From JBKEAJ01 sp047972135 (GTDB lineage Bacteria; Bacteroidota; Bacteroidia; Bacteroidales; Prolixibacteraceae), in assembly GCA_047972135.1 (NCBI GenBank), contig JBKEAJ010000109.1, forward strand, positions 1 through 22,927: a stretch of 22,927 bases of DNA, read 5' to 3'. This document shows, piece after piece, positions 1 through 7,343 of this stretch. The stretch's first letter is position 1, and each line of letters opens with the position of its first letter. Below the pieces are notes generated by a model. The model was given only the letters and a program-made list of their open reading frames with translations. It searched no databases and was not told where the DNA came from. A program made the translations under genes and the position numbers.

Positions 1-110
1 ATTGCAAAGGTAGGGATTTTTTGTTGAATCGTGGATTTGTTTAGGGTTTAGAGTTTAAAGTTTAATTGTTTAGGACTTAGAGCTTAATAGAAAAAATGTA
101 GGCTGAAAAT

Positions 111-173
111 GTAGCGTGGCAATCTGTTCTTCGTTGCAGGAGATTGCTTCGTCGCAAGCTCCTCGCAATGACG
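111..173. repeat. Truncated copy of GTCATTGCGAG palindromic element
   Basis: Matches the full copies at 11818-11893 and 17323-17398. The right terminus CTCGCAATGACG is present, but the left CGTCATTGCGAG terminus is missing. The internal segments GATTGCTTCGTCGC and GGCAATCTGTTCTTCGTTGC are shared with the other copies. It is non-coding and sits in the same arrangement with heptad and octad arrays as the copy at 17323. Confidence 0.85.
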
Positions 174-206
174 TTCTTGTATTTCTAAATAAAGGCAGCT
201 CGCTTA

Positions 207-234
207 TAGCATAAAGCCTACAGCATATAGCATT
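207..234. repeat. Heptad tandem array NAGCNTA (4 units)
   Basis: Four consecutive 7-bp units: TAGCATA, AAGCCTA, CAGCATA, TAGCATT. Related heptad arrays occur at 17423-17450 and, in reverse complement, at 22794-22821. The unit length and the AGC core are visible directly; any function is unknown. Confidence 0.7.
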
Positions 235-261
235 TTTAAACTTCAAGCAATTAAACTCTAA

Positions 262-317
262 ACAATTAAACAGTTCAACAATTCAACAGTTCAACGGTTC
301 AACGATTAAACAGTTAA
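262..317. repeat. Octad tandem array ACNNTTMA (7 units)
   Basis: Seven consecutive 8-bp units: ACAATTAA, ACAGTTCA, ACAATTCA, ACAGTTCA, ACGGTTCA, ACGATTAA, ACAGTTAA. It ends 17 bp from the nhaC stop codon. Similar sequence in reverse complement occurs near 34-75 and 22305-22335. It is too short-period to be a CRISPR. Confidence 0.75.
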
Positions 318-334
318 ACATTGCATTTTCACTA

Positions 335-1759
335 TTAACCATTTCTTCTTATTCTAATATTTAATACTGCAAATATAATAGACATTAGCGGACTTAGGAG
401 ATTGAAAAAACAATAGGGAAGATAAGCTAATGTTGCTACTCCCAAAACCTTTGCCTGCGTAGCTCCACAACTATTCCAAGGAACCAACACTGATGTTATA
501 GTGCCAGAATCCTCCAAGGACCGACTCAAGACCTCCGGAGCTAAACCCCGTTTCTTAAACGCTCCCTGATACAACCTGCCTGGAACAACTATTGCCAAAT
601 ATTGGTCGGACACAACAATATTGAAAAATATGCAGGTAACAACCGTAGACGTAACCAAGCCCCCTGCCGTTGTAACTCTCCTGACCAAAGGCGACACCAA
701 AGTCTGCAACAAACCTCCTCCCTCCATAACTCCGCCGAAAAACATTGCCGACAGTATCAACCACACCGTGTTCAGCATCCCCTGCATCCCTGAGGTGGAA
801 AGCAATTCCGATATGGCAGTATCTGTAGTGCTAATCTGGAAGCCCTCGAACATCGCCGTAAAGCACCCCTTGTAGGAAGATGCCAACAAACTATGCCCCT
901 CACCTGCAAGCTGTTCCACCAAATGTGGCTGAAAAATTATCGCACAAATACAAGCTACTAGAGAACCTATCATTAATGCCGGCAGCGCAGGAACCTTCAA
1001 TGATATTATAACAAACAAGGATACAGGCACTAACAACAACCAAGGTGTAACATTTACACTCTCGGAAATAACTGTTCTGAAATGCTCTATCTCCGTCATA
1101 CTAACGCCCGAACCTTGTCCAATACCAATAAAGGTAAATATTAATAGCGTTATCAATATAGATGGTACAGTAGTAAACAACATGTAACGAATATGCTTGA
1201 ACAAATCTGTCCCTGCCATCGACGATGCCAAGTTGGTAGTGTCGCTCAATGGTGAAATCTTATCCCCAAAATAGGCTCCGCTGATAACAGCCCCTGCCAC
1301 AATTGCCTTATCAAACTGAAATGCATCACCCACACCAAGAAGCGCAACGCCTATCGTGGCAATAGTAGACCAAGAGCTTCCCGTTATTACCGACACTATT
1401 GCACATATTATCACTGTTGACGGCAAGAAAAAAGTAGGATTAAGTAAATTCAGTCCGTAATATATCAGCGTCGGTACTGTTCCACTTATCAGCCACGAAC
1501 CTACCAACGAACCGATAAAAAGTAGTATAAGTACCGAAGGCATCGCTTTGCCAATGGAATATAGCACACGCTCGAACACAACATCCCAATTACCTCCAGA
1601 CCACCATATAATCAATGCTCCCATAAAACCGGCAAGCAACAATGCCAGCTGATTGGGTCCCGACAAGGAGTCTTCAAAGATTACAACATTTACAGACAGC
1701 AGTATGCTCAGAAAGATGATAGGCAGCAGTGCCTTGAAGTAGTTTAGTTTCTTTCTCAT
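335..1759 (-). CDS. nhaC: NhaC-family Na+/H+ antiporter
   Basis: Predicted inner-membrane secondary transporter of 474 residues, a normal length for the NhaC family, which exchanges external protons for internal Na+. The protein is almost entirely hydrophobic, with about 11-12 membrane segments. It contains conserved-looking polar stretches typical of NhaC: GSSWSTIATIGVALLG near residue 128, GAYFGDKISPLSDTTNLAS near 162, and a C-terminal VPWNSCGATQAKVLGV. The ATG at 1759 lies 9 bp after the porE-like stop (1769), so the two genes are probably cotranscribed from the promoter at 3788-3819. The substrate (Na+/H+ or malate/lactate-coupled exchange) cannot be settled from sequence alone; family assignment is firm. 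Confidence 0.9.
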   Translation of the reverse strand: MRKKLNYFKALLPIIFLSILLSVNVVIFEDSLSGPNQLALLLAGFMGALIIWWSGGNWDVVFERVLYSIGKAMPSVLILLFIGSLVGSWLISGTVPTLIYYGLNLLNPTFFLPSTVIICAIVSVITGSSWSTIATIGVALLGVGDAFQFDKAIVAGAVISGAYFGDKISPLSDTTNLASSMAGTDLFKHIRYMLFTTVPSILITLLIFTFIGIGQGSGVSMTEIEHFRTVISESVNVTPWLLLVPVSLFVIISLKVPALPALMIGSLVACICAIIFQPHLVEQLAGEGHSLLASSYKGCFTAMFEGFQISTTDTAISELLSTSGMQGMLNTVWLILSAMFFGGVMEGGGLLQTLVSPLVRRVTTAGGLVTSTVVTCIFFNIVVSDQYLAIVVPGRLYQGAFKKRGLAPEVLSRSLEDSGTITSVLVPWNSCGATQAKVLGVATLAYLPYCFFNLLSPLMSIIFAVLNIRIRRNG

Positions 1760-1768
1760 CCTACTACC

Positions 1769-3745
1769 CTAATCGTCGAAATCGCTGCTTAAAACCCTAA
1801 ACTCAATACGCCTGTTCAACATCCTCGCCACCTCCTGCTGATCTTGCGACAAGCCATCGATGAAACTCTCCGAGAGTATCTGCCCTTCTCTTAAGAATGG
1901 ATATTCTTTCGCTATTGCTTTATTGACAGTTTTTGGCCATGTCTCGCCATAACCCTTAGCAAGCATCCTCTTTGGGTTGATGTTCCCTTCTGATATCAAG
2001 TAGTTTACAACCGACTGTGCCCGCTTTTGCGAAAGCTCCGAGTTGGAAGACGAGCTGCCGACATGGTCGGTATGTGCCATCAGCTCTATTGTTATGCTTG
2101 GGTTGGTCTTCAACAAATCTGCCAAACTGTCCAATGCTCCCTTAGACTCTGGAAGCAAATCCCACTTGCCAAAAGCAAAGTATATATTGTCAAGTTTTAT
2201 AGGATCGCGAGTCGGCGTAAGCGACAAATCAATGTGAAACAACTTACTGTCGTCCACTCCCACTGTCGAAAATGTATCCTTAGCATTAAGATAGCCGTCT
2301 TTGTATGCCACAACCACATATCTAACCTCCGGCTTCAACAAAGTGTTGAACTCCCCCTTGACGGCACTGATTTTGAGATTCGTACCATCAGTACCAATAA
2401 GCCGAACGGTTGCTCCGTCCATCTGTGCAGATGTCCCCTCGTCGAAAACACGCCCAAACAACTCCTGCTTAATGGGTGGTATCATAAAACTATATATGTC
2501 GTCGTTCCTAGAACCTTCCCTATTGGACGTAAACATCCCTTGATCTAATTTTTCATCAAAGAACACTATCCCAATATCATCACCGTTGGAGTTGAATGGA
2601 ACTCCCATATTTTTAATCTCCTCTACGCCATTCTTATCCTTATCTACCCTGAAAATATCCAAGCCCCCAAGACCCGGCTGTCCGTCAGAACAAAAATACA
2701 AAGTCCCATTTGCATCAACATAGGGAAACAACTCGTTGCCAGCAGTGTTCACCCCTGCTCCAACATTGATAGGCATACTCCACTCGCCTTTCTCTCCCGA
2801 CTTCTTCGACACCCATATATCATTGCCTCCATAACCTCCTTTCCTGTCGGACACAAAGTACAAAGTAGCTCCGTCAGGACTGATAGCAGGATGTGCTGCT
2901 ATCAGAGAATCTTTGCCCAACTTAACTATCTGAGGCTCCGAGTAGTTACCACGTGTCTGATTGCTTTCGTATATCGCCGATGAAATATTCGACTGCTTAT
3001 CATACTGACATCGAGTGAAATAAATAACAGTACCATCTTTGCCAACCGAAATCCCGCCCTCGTCGTCCTCAGTGTCGATAACTCCGTTAGCCTCCAAAAG
3101 ACGCGGCTTCTCCCAACCCTGCTCTTCACGGCTGAAACGTGAGTAGAAAATGTCGTAGTGCAATTCGCCTGTAACATCACTCTTGCCCTTACCGGTCGTA
3201 CCACGCCTGTTCGAAGCAAAGATGATCTCCCCTGCTTTGCCACCCATATATTGCGCACCAAAATCATTAGCATAGGAATTTACCTCTTTCAAATTCTCGA
3301 CAATGTAGGGATTTTCTTGACTCAGCCATTTCTCAAAATCATTGCACGACTCTAAGCCACTCAGTGCCAGCTTATTGCCTCCCTCCTGCTCTAGTATGGT
3401 CTCGTATAAATTCTTGGCAGTCTCGTAATCTCCATCGATTCTCAGCATATCAGCATAGTACAACAATGCTTCGGTGCCTCCAAAATTGCGGTTTATTGTA
3501 TTCTTATACCACGCCCGCGAATTGTTGTACTTACCATAATGACGGTAGCAATCTGCCAGTTTCAAATAGGCTTCACTACGAACATCCGAGCTTTTCTTTT
3601 TTCCTGCCTTGCGATATTTATGCGTAGCCTTTTCGTACATACCCCTTTTATACGCCTTATCACCAAGGTGCATATAATACTTCGCCGAACACCCGAAGAG
3701 TGCAAACATTGAGACTATATATATAAGTAGGACTTTAATCTTCAT
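1769..3745 (-). CDS. porE: PorE-like lipoprotein: TPR + PD40 propeller + CRD + OmpA domain
   Basis: 658-residue outer-membrane-anchored periplasmic protein. Residues 1-20 form a lipoprotein signal ending in ALFGCS (lipidated Cys about 19). TPR-like helices cover about 25-120, with KAYKRGMYEKATHKYRKAG and a second repeat. PD40/WD40-like propeller blades cover about 150-420 (SPDGATLYFVSDRKGGYGGNDIWVS; YFCSDGQPGLGGLDIF). A carboxypeptidase-regulatory-like domain follows at about 430-510. An OmpA C-terminal peptidoglycan-binding domain is at about 525-655, with HTDHVGSSSSNSELSQKRA and NRRIEF. This domain order and length match PorE of the Porphyromonas gingivalis type IX secretion system (family knowledge), where it links the outer-membrane complex to peptidoglycan. 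Other OmpA/PD40 proteins share parts of the architecture, so a paralogue is possible. No other T9SS gene is in the window. It is first in a likely operon with nhaC. Confidence 0.75.
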   Translation of the reverse strand: MKIKVLLIYIVSMFALFGCSAKYYMHLGDKAYKRGMYEKATHKYRKAGKKKSSDVRSEAYLKLADCYRHYGKYNNSRAWYKNTINRNFGGTEALLYYADMLRIDGDYETAKNLYETILEQEGGNKLALSGLESCNDFEKWLSQENPYIVENLKEVNSYANDFGAQYMGGKAGEIIFASNRRGTTGKGKSDVTGELHYDIFYSRFSREEQGWEKPRLLEANGVIDTEDDEGGISVGKDGTVIYFTRCQYDKQSNISSAIYESNQTRGNYSEPQIVKLGKDSLIAAHPAISPDGATLYFVSDRKGGYGGNDIWVSKKSGEKGEWSMPINVGAGVNTAGNELFPYVDANGTLYFCSDGQPGLGGLDIFRVDKDKNGVEEIKNMGVPFNSNGDDIGIVFFDEKLDQGMFTSNREGSRNDDIYSFMIPPIKQELFGRVFDEGTSAQMDGATVRLIGTDGTNLKISAVKGEFNTLLKPEVRYVVVAYKDGYLNAKDTFSTVGVDDSKLFHIDLSLTPTRDPIKLDNIYFAFGKWDLLPESKGALDSLADLLKTNPSITIELMAHTDHVGSSSSNSELSQKRAQSVVNYLISEGNINPKRMLAKGYGETWPKTVNKAIAKEYPFLREGQILSESFIDGLSQDQQEVARMLNRRIEFRVLSSDFDD

Positions 3746-3787
3746 GTGTTTATAATTTTAGATATCAGCCATGACCAATGATGCCTA

Positions 3788-3819
3788 CAAATTTACGCTA
3801 TTTTTAAATACTACACAAT
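3788..3819 (-). promoter_or_regulatory. Bacteroidales-type promoter for porE-nhaC
   Basis: On the minus strand, TAAATTTG (3795-3788) matches the -7 consensus TAnnTTTG. ATTG at 3819-3816 lies exactly 20 bp upstream and fits the -33 TTTG element. The ATG is about 42 bp downstream of the -7 box. It is the best two-element promoter in the window. Confidence 0.7.
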
Positions 3820-3868
3820 TAAGCTGACTGACCTCAACATAATGAGGTGTCAAACACTGCTTTAGTGC

Positions 3869-3904
3869 AAAAAAAGGTCATCCAACTTTTATTGAATGAC
3901 CTTT
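3869..3904 (-). terminator. Rho-independent terminator after the FadL-like gene
   Basis: AAAGGTCAT (3873-3881) pairs with ATGACCTTT (3896-3904), extended by CAA/TTG after one mismatch. On the minus strand it is followed by a run of seven T (3875-3869). It lies 27 bp past the stop of the leftward barrel gene, so it separates that operon from porE. Confidence 0.8.
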
Positions 3905-3930
3905 GAAAAAGTCCGATATATAATATTAAT

Positions 3931-5454
3931 CTAAAATCTAAATCCGAATGTCAACATAACAAGATTATCCATTATCGTATGTTTCAACAAGGGGTCGGTA
4001 TCCAGAGTCGATGAGTAATACGGCAAGGAGTAATACTCCGTCCACCCTGTCCTGTATGCCATATCCAAGTAAGTATATTCCCATCTGTAACCAAAACCGA
4101 TATTTAATGTTTGATAAAAAGCATCGGAATTGGTATTCGCTGATTTATATGCCGACGAATAATACTCATAGCCTCCCCTCAAGGTAAAAGCAGGAGTTAC
4201 ATTATACTCCCCTCCAACTCTGAAATTATGCCCTCCTTGAAGTACATTATCAATCATCTGATTAGCATCTCCAAAATCTTTTTGATTGCTGAATTTTCCA
4301 TTATTATAGCTGACATACTCATACTCTGCATTTATAGATGCAGACTTGCCTATAATATAACTTCCACTCACCAATACTCGCAAGGGTGTTCTTAAATCAT
4401 ATTCGTATAAATTGCGCTTCAATGGGTTTGTATAATAAATATTTTCTTGTTTCCCTGTTGCTACATTTGTTTCATACGAAGATATGTCTGTCCAATAATC
4501 ATCGCTAAGTGCATACAAGGTAGGAGTGTGGAAAGCTACTCCAAGCCTCAGCGCATTGCTAATTCTATAAACAAGCCCAAGCTTCAGATTATATCCCATC
4601 CCTGAAGTGAAAATCTCTGAGTATTGATTGTACATATCAAGATAGAACTCATCTCCATTGGTAAATATCGCCGTAGCCGTAGAACCCGTCTTTTCCTCGT
4701 GATTGACAATCCTTGAGTATTTCAAATCCTGTATACCAATAGTCGCTCCCAGATACAACTTATTATTGAAGTTTAATGCCCCAGATATAAACCACTCGTT
4801 TATACGCCCTCGTTGCTCCACAGTGCGGTATACCGACTGATCCTTATAGCCACCTCCCGCAATCCTGTTAGAGTAGCCCGAAGCATCATCACCTTGAATA
4901 AGGTCTAAGCCTAAAGCTGCATCCGCATCTATTCTATCCGCAAGATTGGGAACAGGCAAATTTGCAAGACCTTCAAATGACGTGTGATTATAGAAATATG
5001 TATAATGGTCTAACAAAGACGACGTCCCATTGGCAGCAGACATAGACATGGACATATTACTATTGAAGTCGGCTATCTTATTCATCCCAAACCCGATAGT
5101 ACTGCCCACAAGCGAACCTCCATTCCGACTCGAAAACGGAACTATATACGCAAACTGATTTATATGAGCCCGAATAAGGTCATCCGAACCGTCATATTCA
5201 CCCGAAGTCTTGGCATTATCAAACGATAATCCCGTAGTGAAATTAAATTCACTCCTTCTATAAAGCCCTAATCCTGCAGGATTGGTCGTGGCATTGGACG
5301 CATCTCCACCCAAAGCCCCAATAGAATTACCCATAGACGTTGCCCGTGCAGTAGTCTGATACCTGTTTGTCGATACCCCCAGATAATCATTTATATTTTG
5401 TGCGCCTAAAGCAAAAGGCACAAACACAAGCAACAACAAAATTGTATTTTTCAT
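3931..5454 (-). CDS. OmpP1/FadL-family outer membrane beta-barrel protein
   Basis: 507 residues from the ATG at 5454. An upstream in-frame ATG at 5487 would add 11 basic residues in front of the signal peptide and is disfavoured. The signal peptide MKNTILLLLVFVPFALGAQ is cleaved near residue 19. The N-terminal segment TSMGNSIGALGGDASNATTNPAGLGLYRRSEFNFTTGL is typical of the Bacteroidetes OmpP1/FadL/TodX group, often labelled hemin receptor. The rest alternates aromatic and polar residues as in a barrel and ends in FGFRF, a terminal aromatic beta-signal for BAM insertion. Substrate is unknown: hydrophobic compounds by FadL analogy, and the hemin label is not supported by any visible motif. It begins 59 bp after the Ser/Arg-rich lipoprotein gene with no promoter seen between them, so cotranscription is likely. 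A terminator follows at 3869-3904. Confidence 0.85.
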   Translation of the reverse strand: MKNTILLLLVFVPFALGAQNINDYLGVSTNRYQTTARATSMGNSIGALGGDASNATTNPAGLGLYRRSEFNFTTGLSFDNAKTSGEYDGSDDLIRAHINQFAYIVPFSSRNGGSLVGSTIGFGMNKIADFNSNMSMSMSAANGTSSLLDHYTYFYNHTSFEGLANLPVPNLADRIDADAALGLDLIQGDDASGYSNRIAGGGYKDQSVYRTVEQRGRINEWFISGALNFNNKLYLGATIGIQDLKYSRIVNHEEKTGSTATAIFTNGDEFYLDMYNQYSEIFTSGMGYNLKLGLVYRISNALRLGVAFHTPTLYALSDDYWTDISSYETNVATGKQENIYYTNPLKRNLYEYDLRTPLRVLVSGSYIIGKSASINAEYEYVSYNNGKFSNQKDFGDANQMIDNVLQGGHNFRVGGEYNVTPAFTLRGGYEYYSSAYKSANTNSDAFYQTLNIGFGYRWEYTYLDMAYRTGWTEYYSLPYYSSTLDTDPLLKHTIMDNLVMLTFGFRF

Positions 5455-5513
5455 AATATTCTTTTTTCGTTTATAAAGCCCTCTCAAAAAACTCTATATT
5501 ATAATAAATCACT

Positions 5514-6926
5514 TTATCGACGTCCGCCTCCGCCTCTTGAACTTCCACCCGAACTCCTGCTTCCGCCAACACTTCCGCCCGAAGAACGACTACCGCCAAA
5601 TGAGCCCGACGACCTGCTATAACTACCGCTAGAGCGAGAGGTCGACGATGGACGGCTGTAAGAGGAGTTACTACGACTACCGGAGCTAGACCTACTATAT
5701 GAGGAATTGCTCCTACTCGAACTTGGGCGACTGTATGAACTACTGCGAGAGTTGGAACTCCTTGAATAGGTACTCCTAGACGAACTTGAACCCGAACGAC
5801 TAGTTGCTGAGCTACCTCGCGATATTGTGCTTGGTCGTGTCGCTGATGACGAGCGTGTCGTACCTACTCGCGAACCTGAGCTTATAGACCTTGTCGTTGC
5901 CGACGAATTTCTTATTGTTGTGGTGGGACGAGAACTAATTGTCCCTCTTGATGTCGAAACCCTCGAACCACTGCTGTTGCGAGTGTCCATCCTTGTAGTC
6001 GCTACCCTAGAACCACTGCTTGAACCTGAACGACTTGTTGCTACTCTTCCAGTACTCGAACCTGACCTGCTTGTTGCTACTCTTCCAGTACTCGAACCTG
6101 ACCTGCTTGTTGCTACTCTACCTGTACTCGAACCCGAACGACTTGTTGCCGACCGTGATGTCGCAGTGCGACTTCCTGAACCATTCGAATAACGACTGTT
6201 TGTGGAATTACGGTTTGAATGACGTGGTCCGTAGGTGTAGTTATTGGAGTAGTAGCCATGACCACCTCCCCAATATCCATGTCCCCAACCAGGTCCGTAG
6301 TATCCACCACCCCAGCCCCAGCCAGCTCCATAATATCCGCCCCAACCCCAATATGGGTAAGACCAGCCAATGCCCCAGCCGCCACCATAGTAGCCACCCC
6401 AACTCCAGAATGGATCATACCACGACGAATAGCCCCAATAAGGGTAGCCCCAACCAAAACCTACTGAAAAATTCCATGAGGGAGTATTATCAACCACTAC
6501 AACTTGGTCAGGCTCATAGACGTACACGTCGTGGAAATTCCTCAATCGTGCTGTATACGATAACTCTTCGTCATCAACATAATAGTTGTTGATAGTATAG
6601 TCGCTCTCTCCATCGTAATATAAAGTGGTATCGGTCTTGTTGTTACCAAGAGTTTTCAAATTCTGAAGCTGAACATCTACATATTCATCACTAGTCTTGC
6701 CATCGGCTATAAAGTTCTGCATGGTCTTAGTACCATCTTCATTATCAGTGATGTGAGAAATGACTACTTGTTCATTCTCTTTGGAAGCACTTTTTCGCTG
6801 ACTCGTTGCCGCAACAGACTCTCCCGGCACATAATAAGAATCATCGTAACTCCCTGCTTGCTGACTTGTAACACAACTTGTCATCAATGCCAACAATCCT
6901 GCTGTTGTTATTATTCTCGTTTTCAT
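5514..6926 (-). CDS. Gly/Tyr/Trp- and Ser/Arg-rich low-complexity lipoprotein
   Basis: Unrecognised family; 470 residues from the ATG at 6926. The open frame reaches 7016, but that extension puts 30 basic residues before the signal and is rejected. Residues 1-18 are a lipoprotein signal (LLALMTSC, then VTSQQAGS). Residues about 20-135 form an ordinary-looking acidic region (IADGKTSDEYVDVQLQNLKT, YDGESDYTINNYYVDDEEL). Residues about 150-230 are extremely Gly/Tyr/Trp-rich (WGGYYG, GYWGGGHGYY). The last about 230 residues are almost only Ser, Arg, Gly and Thr, including a 12-residue tandem repeat (TGRVATSRSGSS) and a C-terminus of SSRGGGGRR. It should be strongly cationic and disordered. It is probably cotranscribed with the downstream outer membrane barrel. 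Adhesive, polyanion-binding or peptidoglycan-associated roles are only guesses. Confidence 0.75.
   Translation of the reverse strand: MKTRIITTAGLLALMTSCVTSQQAGSYDDSYYVPGESVAATSQRKSASKENEQVVISHITDNEDGTKTMQNFIADGKTSDEYVDVQLQNLKTLGNNKTDTTLYYDGESDYTINNYYVDDEELSYTARLRNFHDVYVYEPDQVVVVDNTPSWNFSVGFGWGYPYWGYSSWYDPFWSWGGYYGGGWGIGWSYPYWGWGGYYGAGWGWGGGYYGPGWGHGYWGGGHGYYSNNYTYGPRHSNRNSTNSRYSNGSGSRTATSRSATSRSGSSTGRVATSRSGSSTGRVATSRSGSSTGRVATSRSGSSSGSRVATTRMDTRNSSGSRVSTSRGTISSRPTTTIRNSSATTRSISSGSRVGTTRSSSATRPSTISRGSSATSRSGSSSSRSTYSRSSNSRSSSYSRPSSSRSNSSYSRSSSGSRSNSSYSRPSSTSRSSGSYSRSSGSFGGSRSSGGSVGGSRSSGGSSRGGGGRR
6034..6141 (-). repeat. 36-bp in-frame tandem repeat (3 units)
   Basis: Units start at 6034, 6070 and 6106, with a degenerate continuation from 6142. 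Each encodes TGRVATSRSGSS on the minus strand. Units 1 and 2 are almost identical in DNA, including silent positions, which points to recent duplication by slippage or recombination. Length 36 keeps the frame, so copy number can vary without breaking the gene. Confidence 0.9.
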
Positions 6927-7343
6927 GTGTTTATATTTTTGTTTTTTAATTGCCACATCTATTTCGCCTACATGACCATCTCTCTGTGTAAGATGTTTTC
7001 TCTTGACTCGTTTCATATCTCTAAGTTTTATTATTTAACAAAAACTTTTCAATCCTTCAAAATTGCACAAACTGCACATTTTATGTAAAGGTAAGAACAT
7101 TCTTATTACTAAACAAGTTTTTTACCATTTTTATTTTAACATGATAGTAACATCCTTACCTCTAAGACTAGATTTTTACGGAAAGGTTGCGTTAATAAAT
7201 AGTTTATATATCATAGACCAAATCTATGCACATGATATATCAGACTAAAAACTTCCTAAGCATTAAGACCATAGTCATAAACAAGAAACCACCATAATTG
7301 TTTATATTTGCGTTTTAATTTACTATCTAAAAAGATTAAGACA
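6927..7343. other. Divergent intergenic region, lipoprotein / proS
   Basis: AT-rich 417-bp space between the starts of the leftward lipoprotein and rightward proS. It holds the proS -7 box (7303-7310). A TAGATTTG match on the minus strand (7226-7219) could start a long leader for the lipoprotein, but no -33 partner is clear. No repeat copies or credible small genes are seen. Confidence 0.5.
7303..7310 (+). promoter_or_regulatory. -7 box TATATTTG for proS
   Basis: Exact TAnnTTTG match 33 bp upstream of the proS ATG. No convincing -33 TTTG is found at the normal spacing, so it is a partial match. Confidence 0.5.

Larger units (their letters stand above)
1..334. other. Gene-free repeat region downstream of nhaC
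   Basis: No credible coding frame is seen. From left to right it holds an octad-like GTTTAGAGTTT-type low-complexity stretch (about 34-95), a truncated copy of the GTCATTGCGAG palindromic element (111-173), a heptad array (207-234) and an octad array (262-317). No rho-independent terminator for the leftward nhaC gene was recognised here. Confidence 0.75.

Noticed and set aside
262..320. Possible CRISPR or iteron array
   Set aside because: Units are only 8 bp with no spacers, there is no cas gene, and no replication initiator is nearby.
2027..2548. Plus-strand 173-codon open frame inside porE
   Set aside because: Antisense shadow of a well-supported OmpA-domain coding region; no family resemblance and no promoter.
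5827..6592. Long plus-strand open frames opposite the Ser/Arg-rich lipoprotein
   Set aside because: They are the antisense of low-complexity Ser/Arg and Gly-rich codons, which rarely give stops. The minus frame has a lipoprotein signal and operon context.
6927..7016. N-terminal extension of the lipoprotein to 7016
   Set aside because: It would put 30 mostly basic residues before a well-formed lipoprotein signal peptide at 6926.
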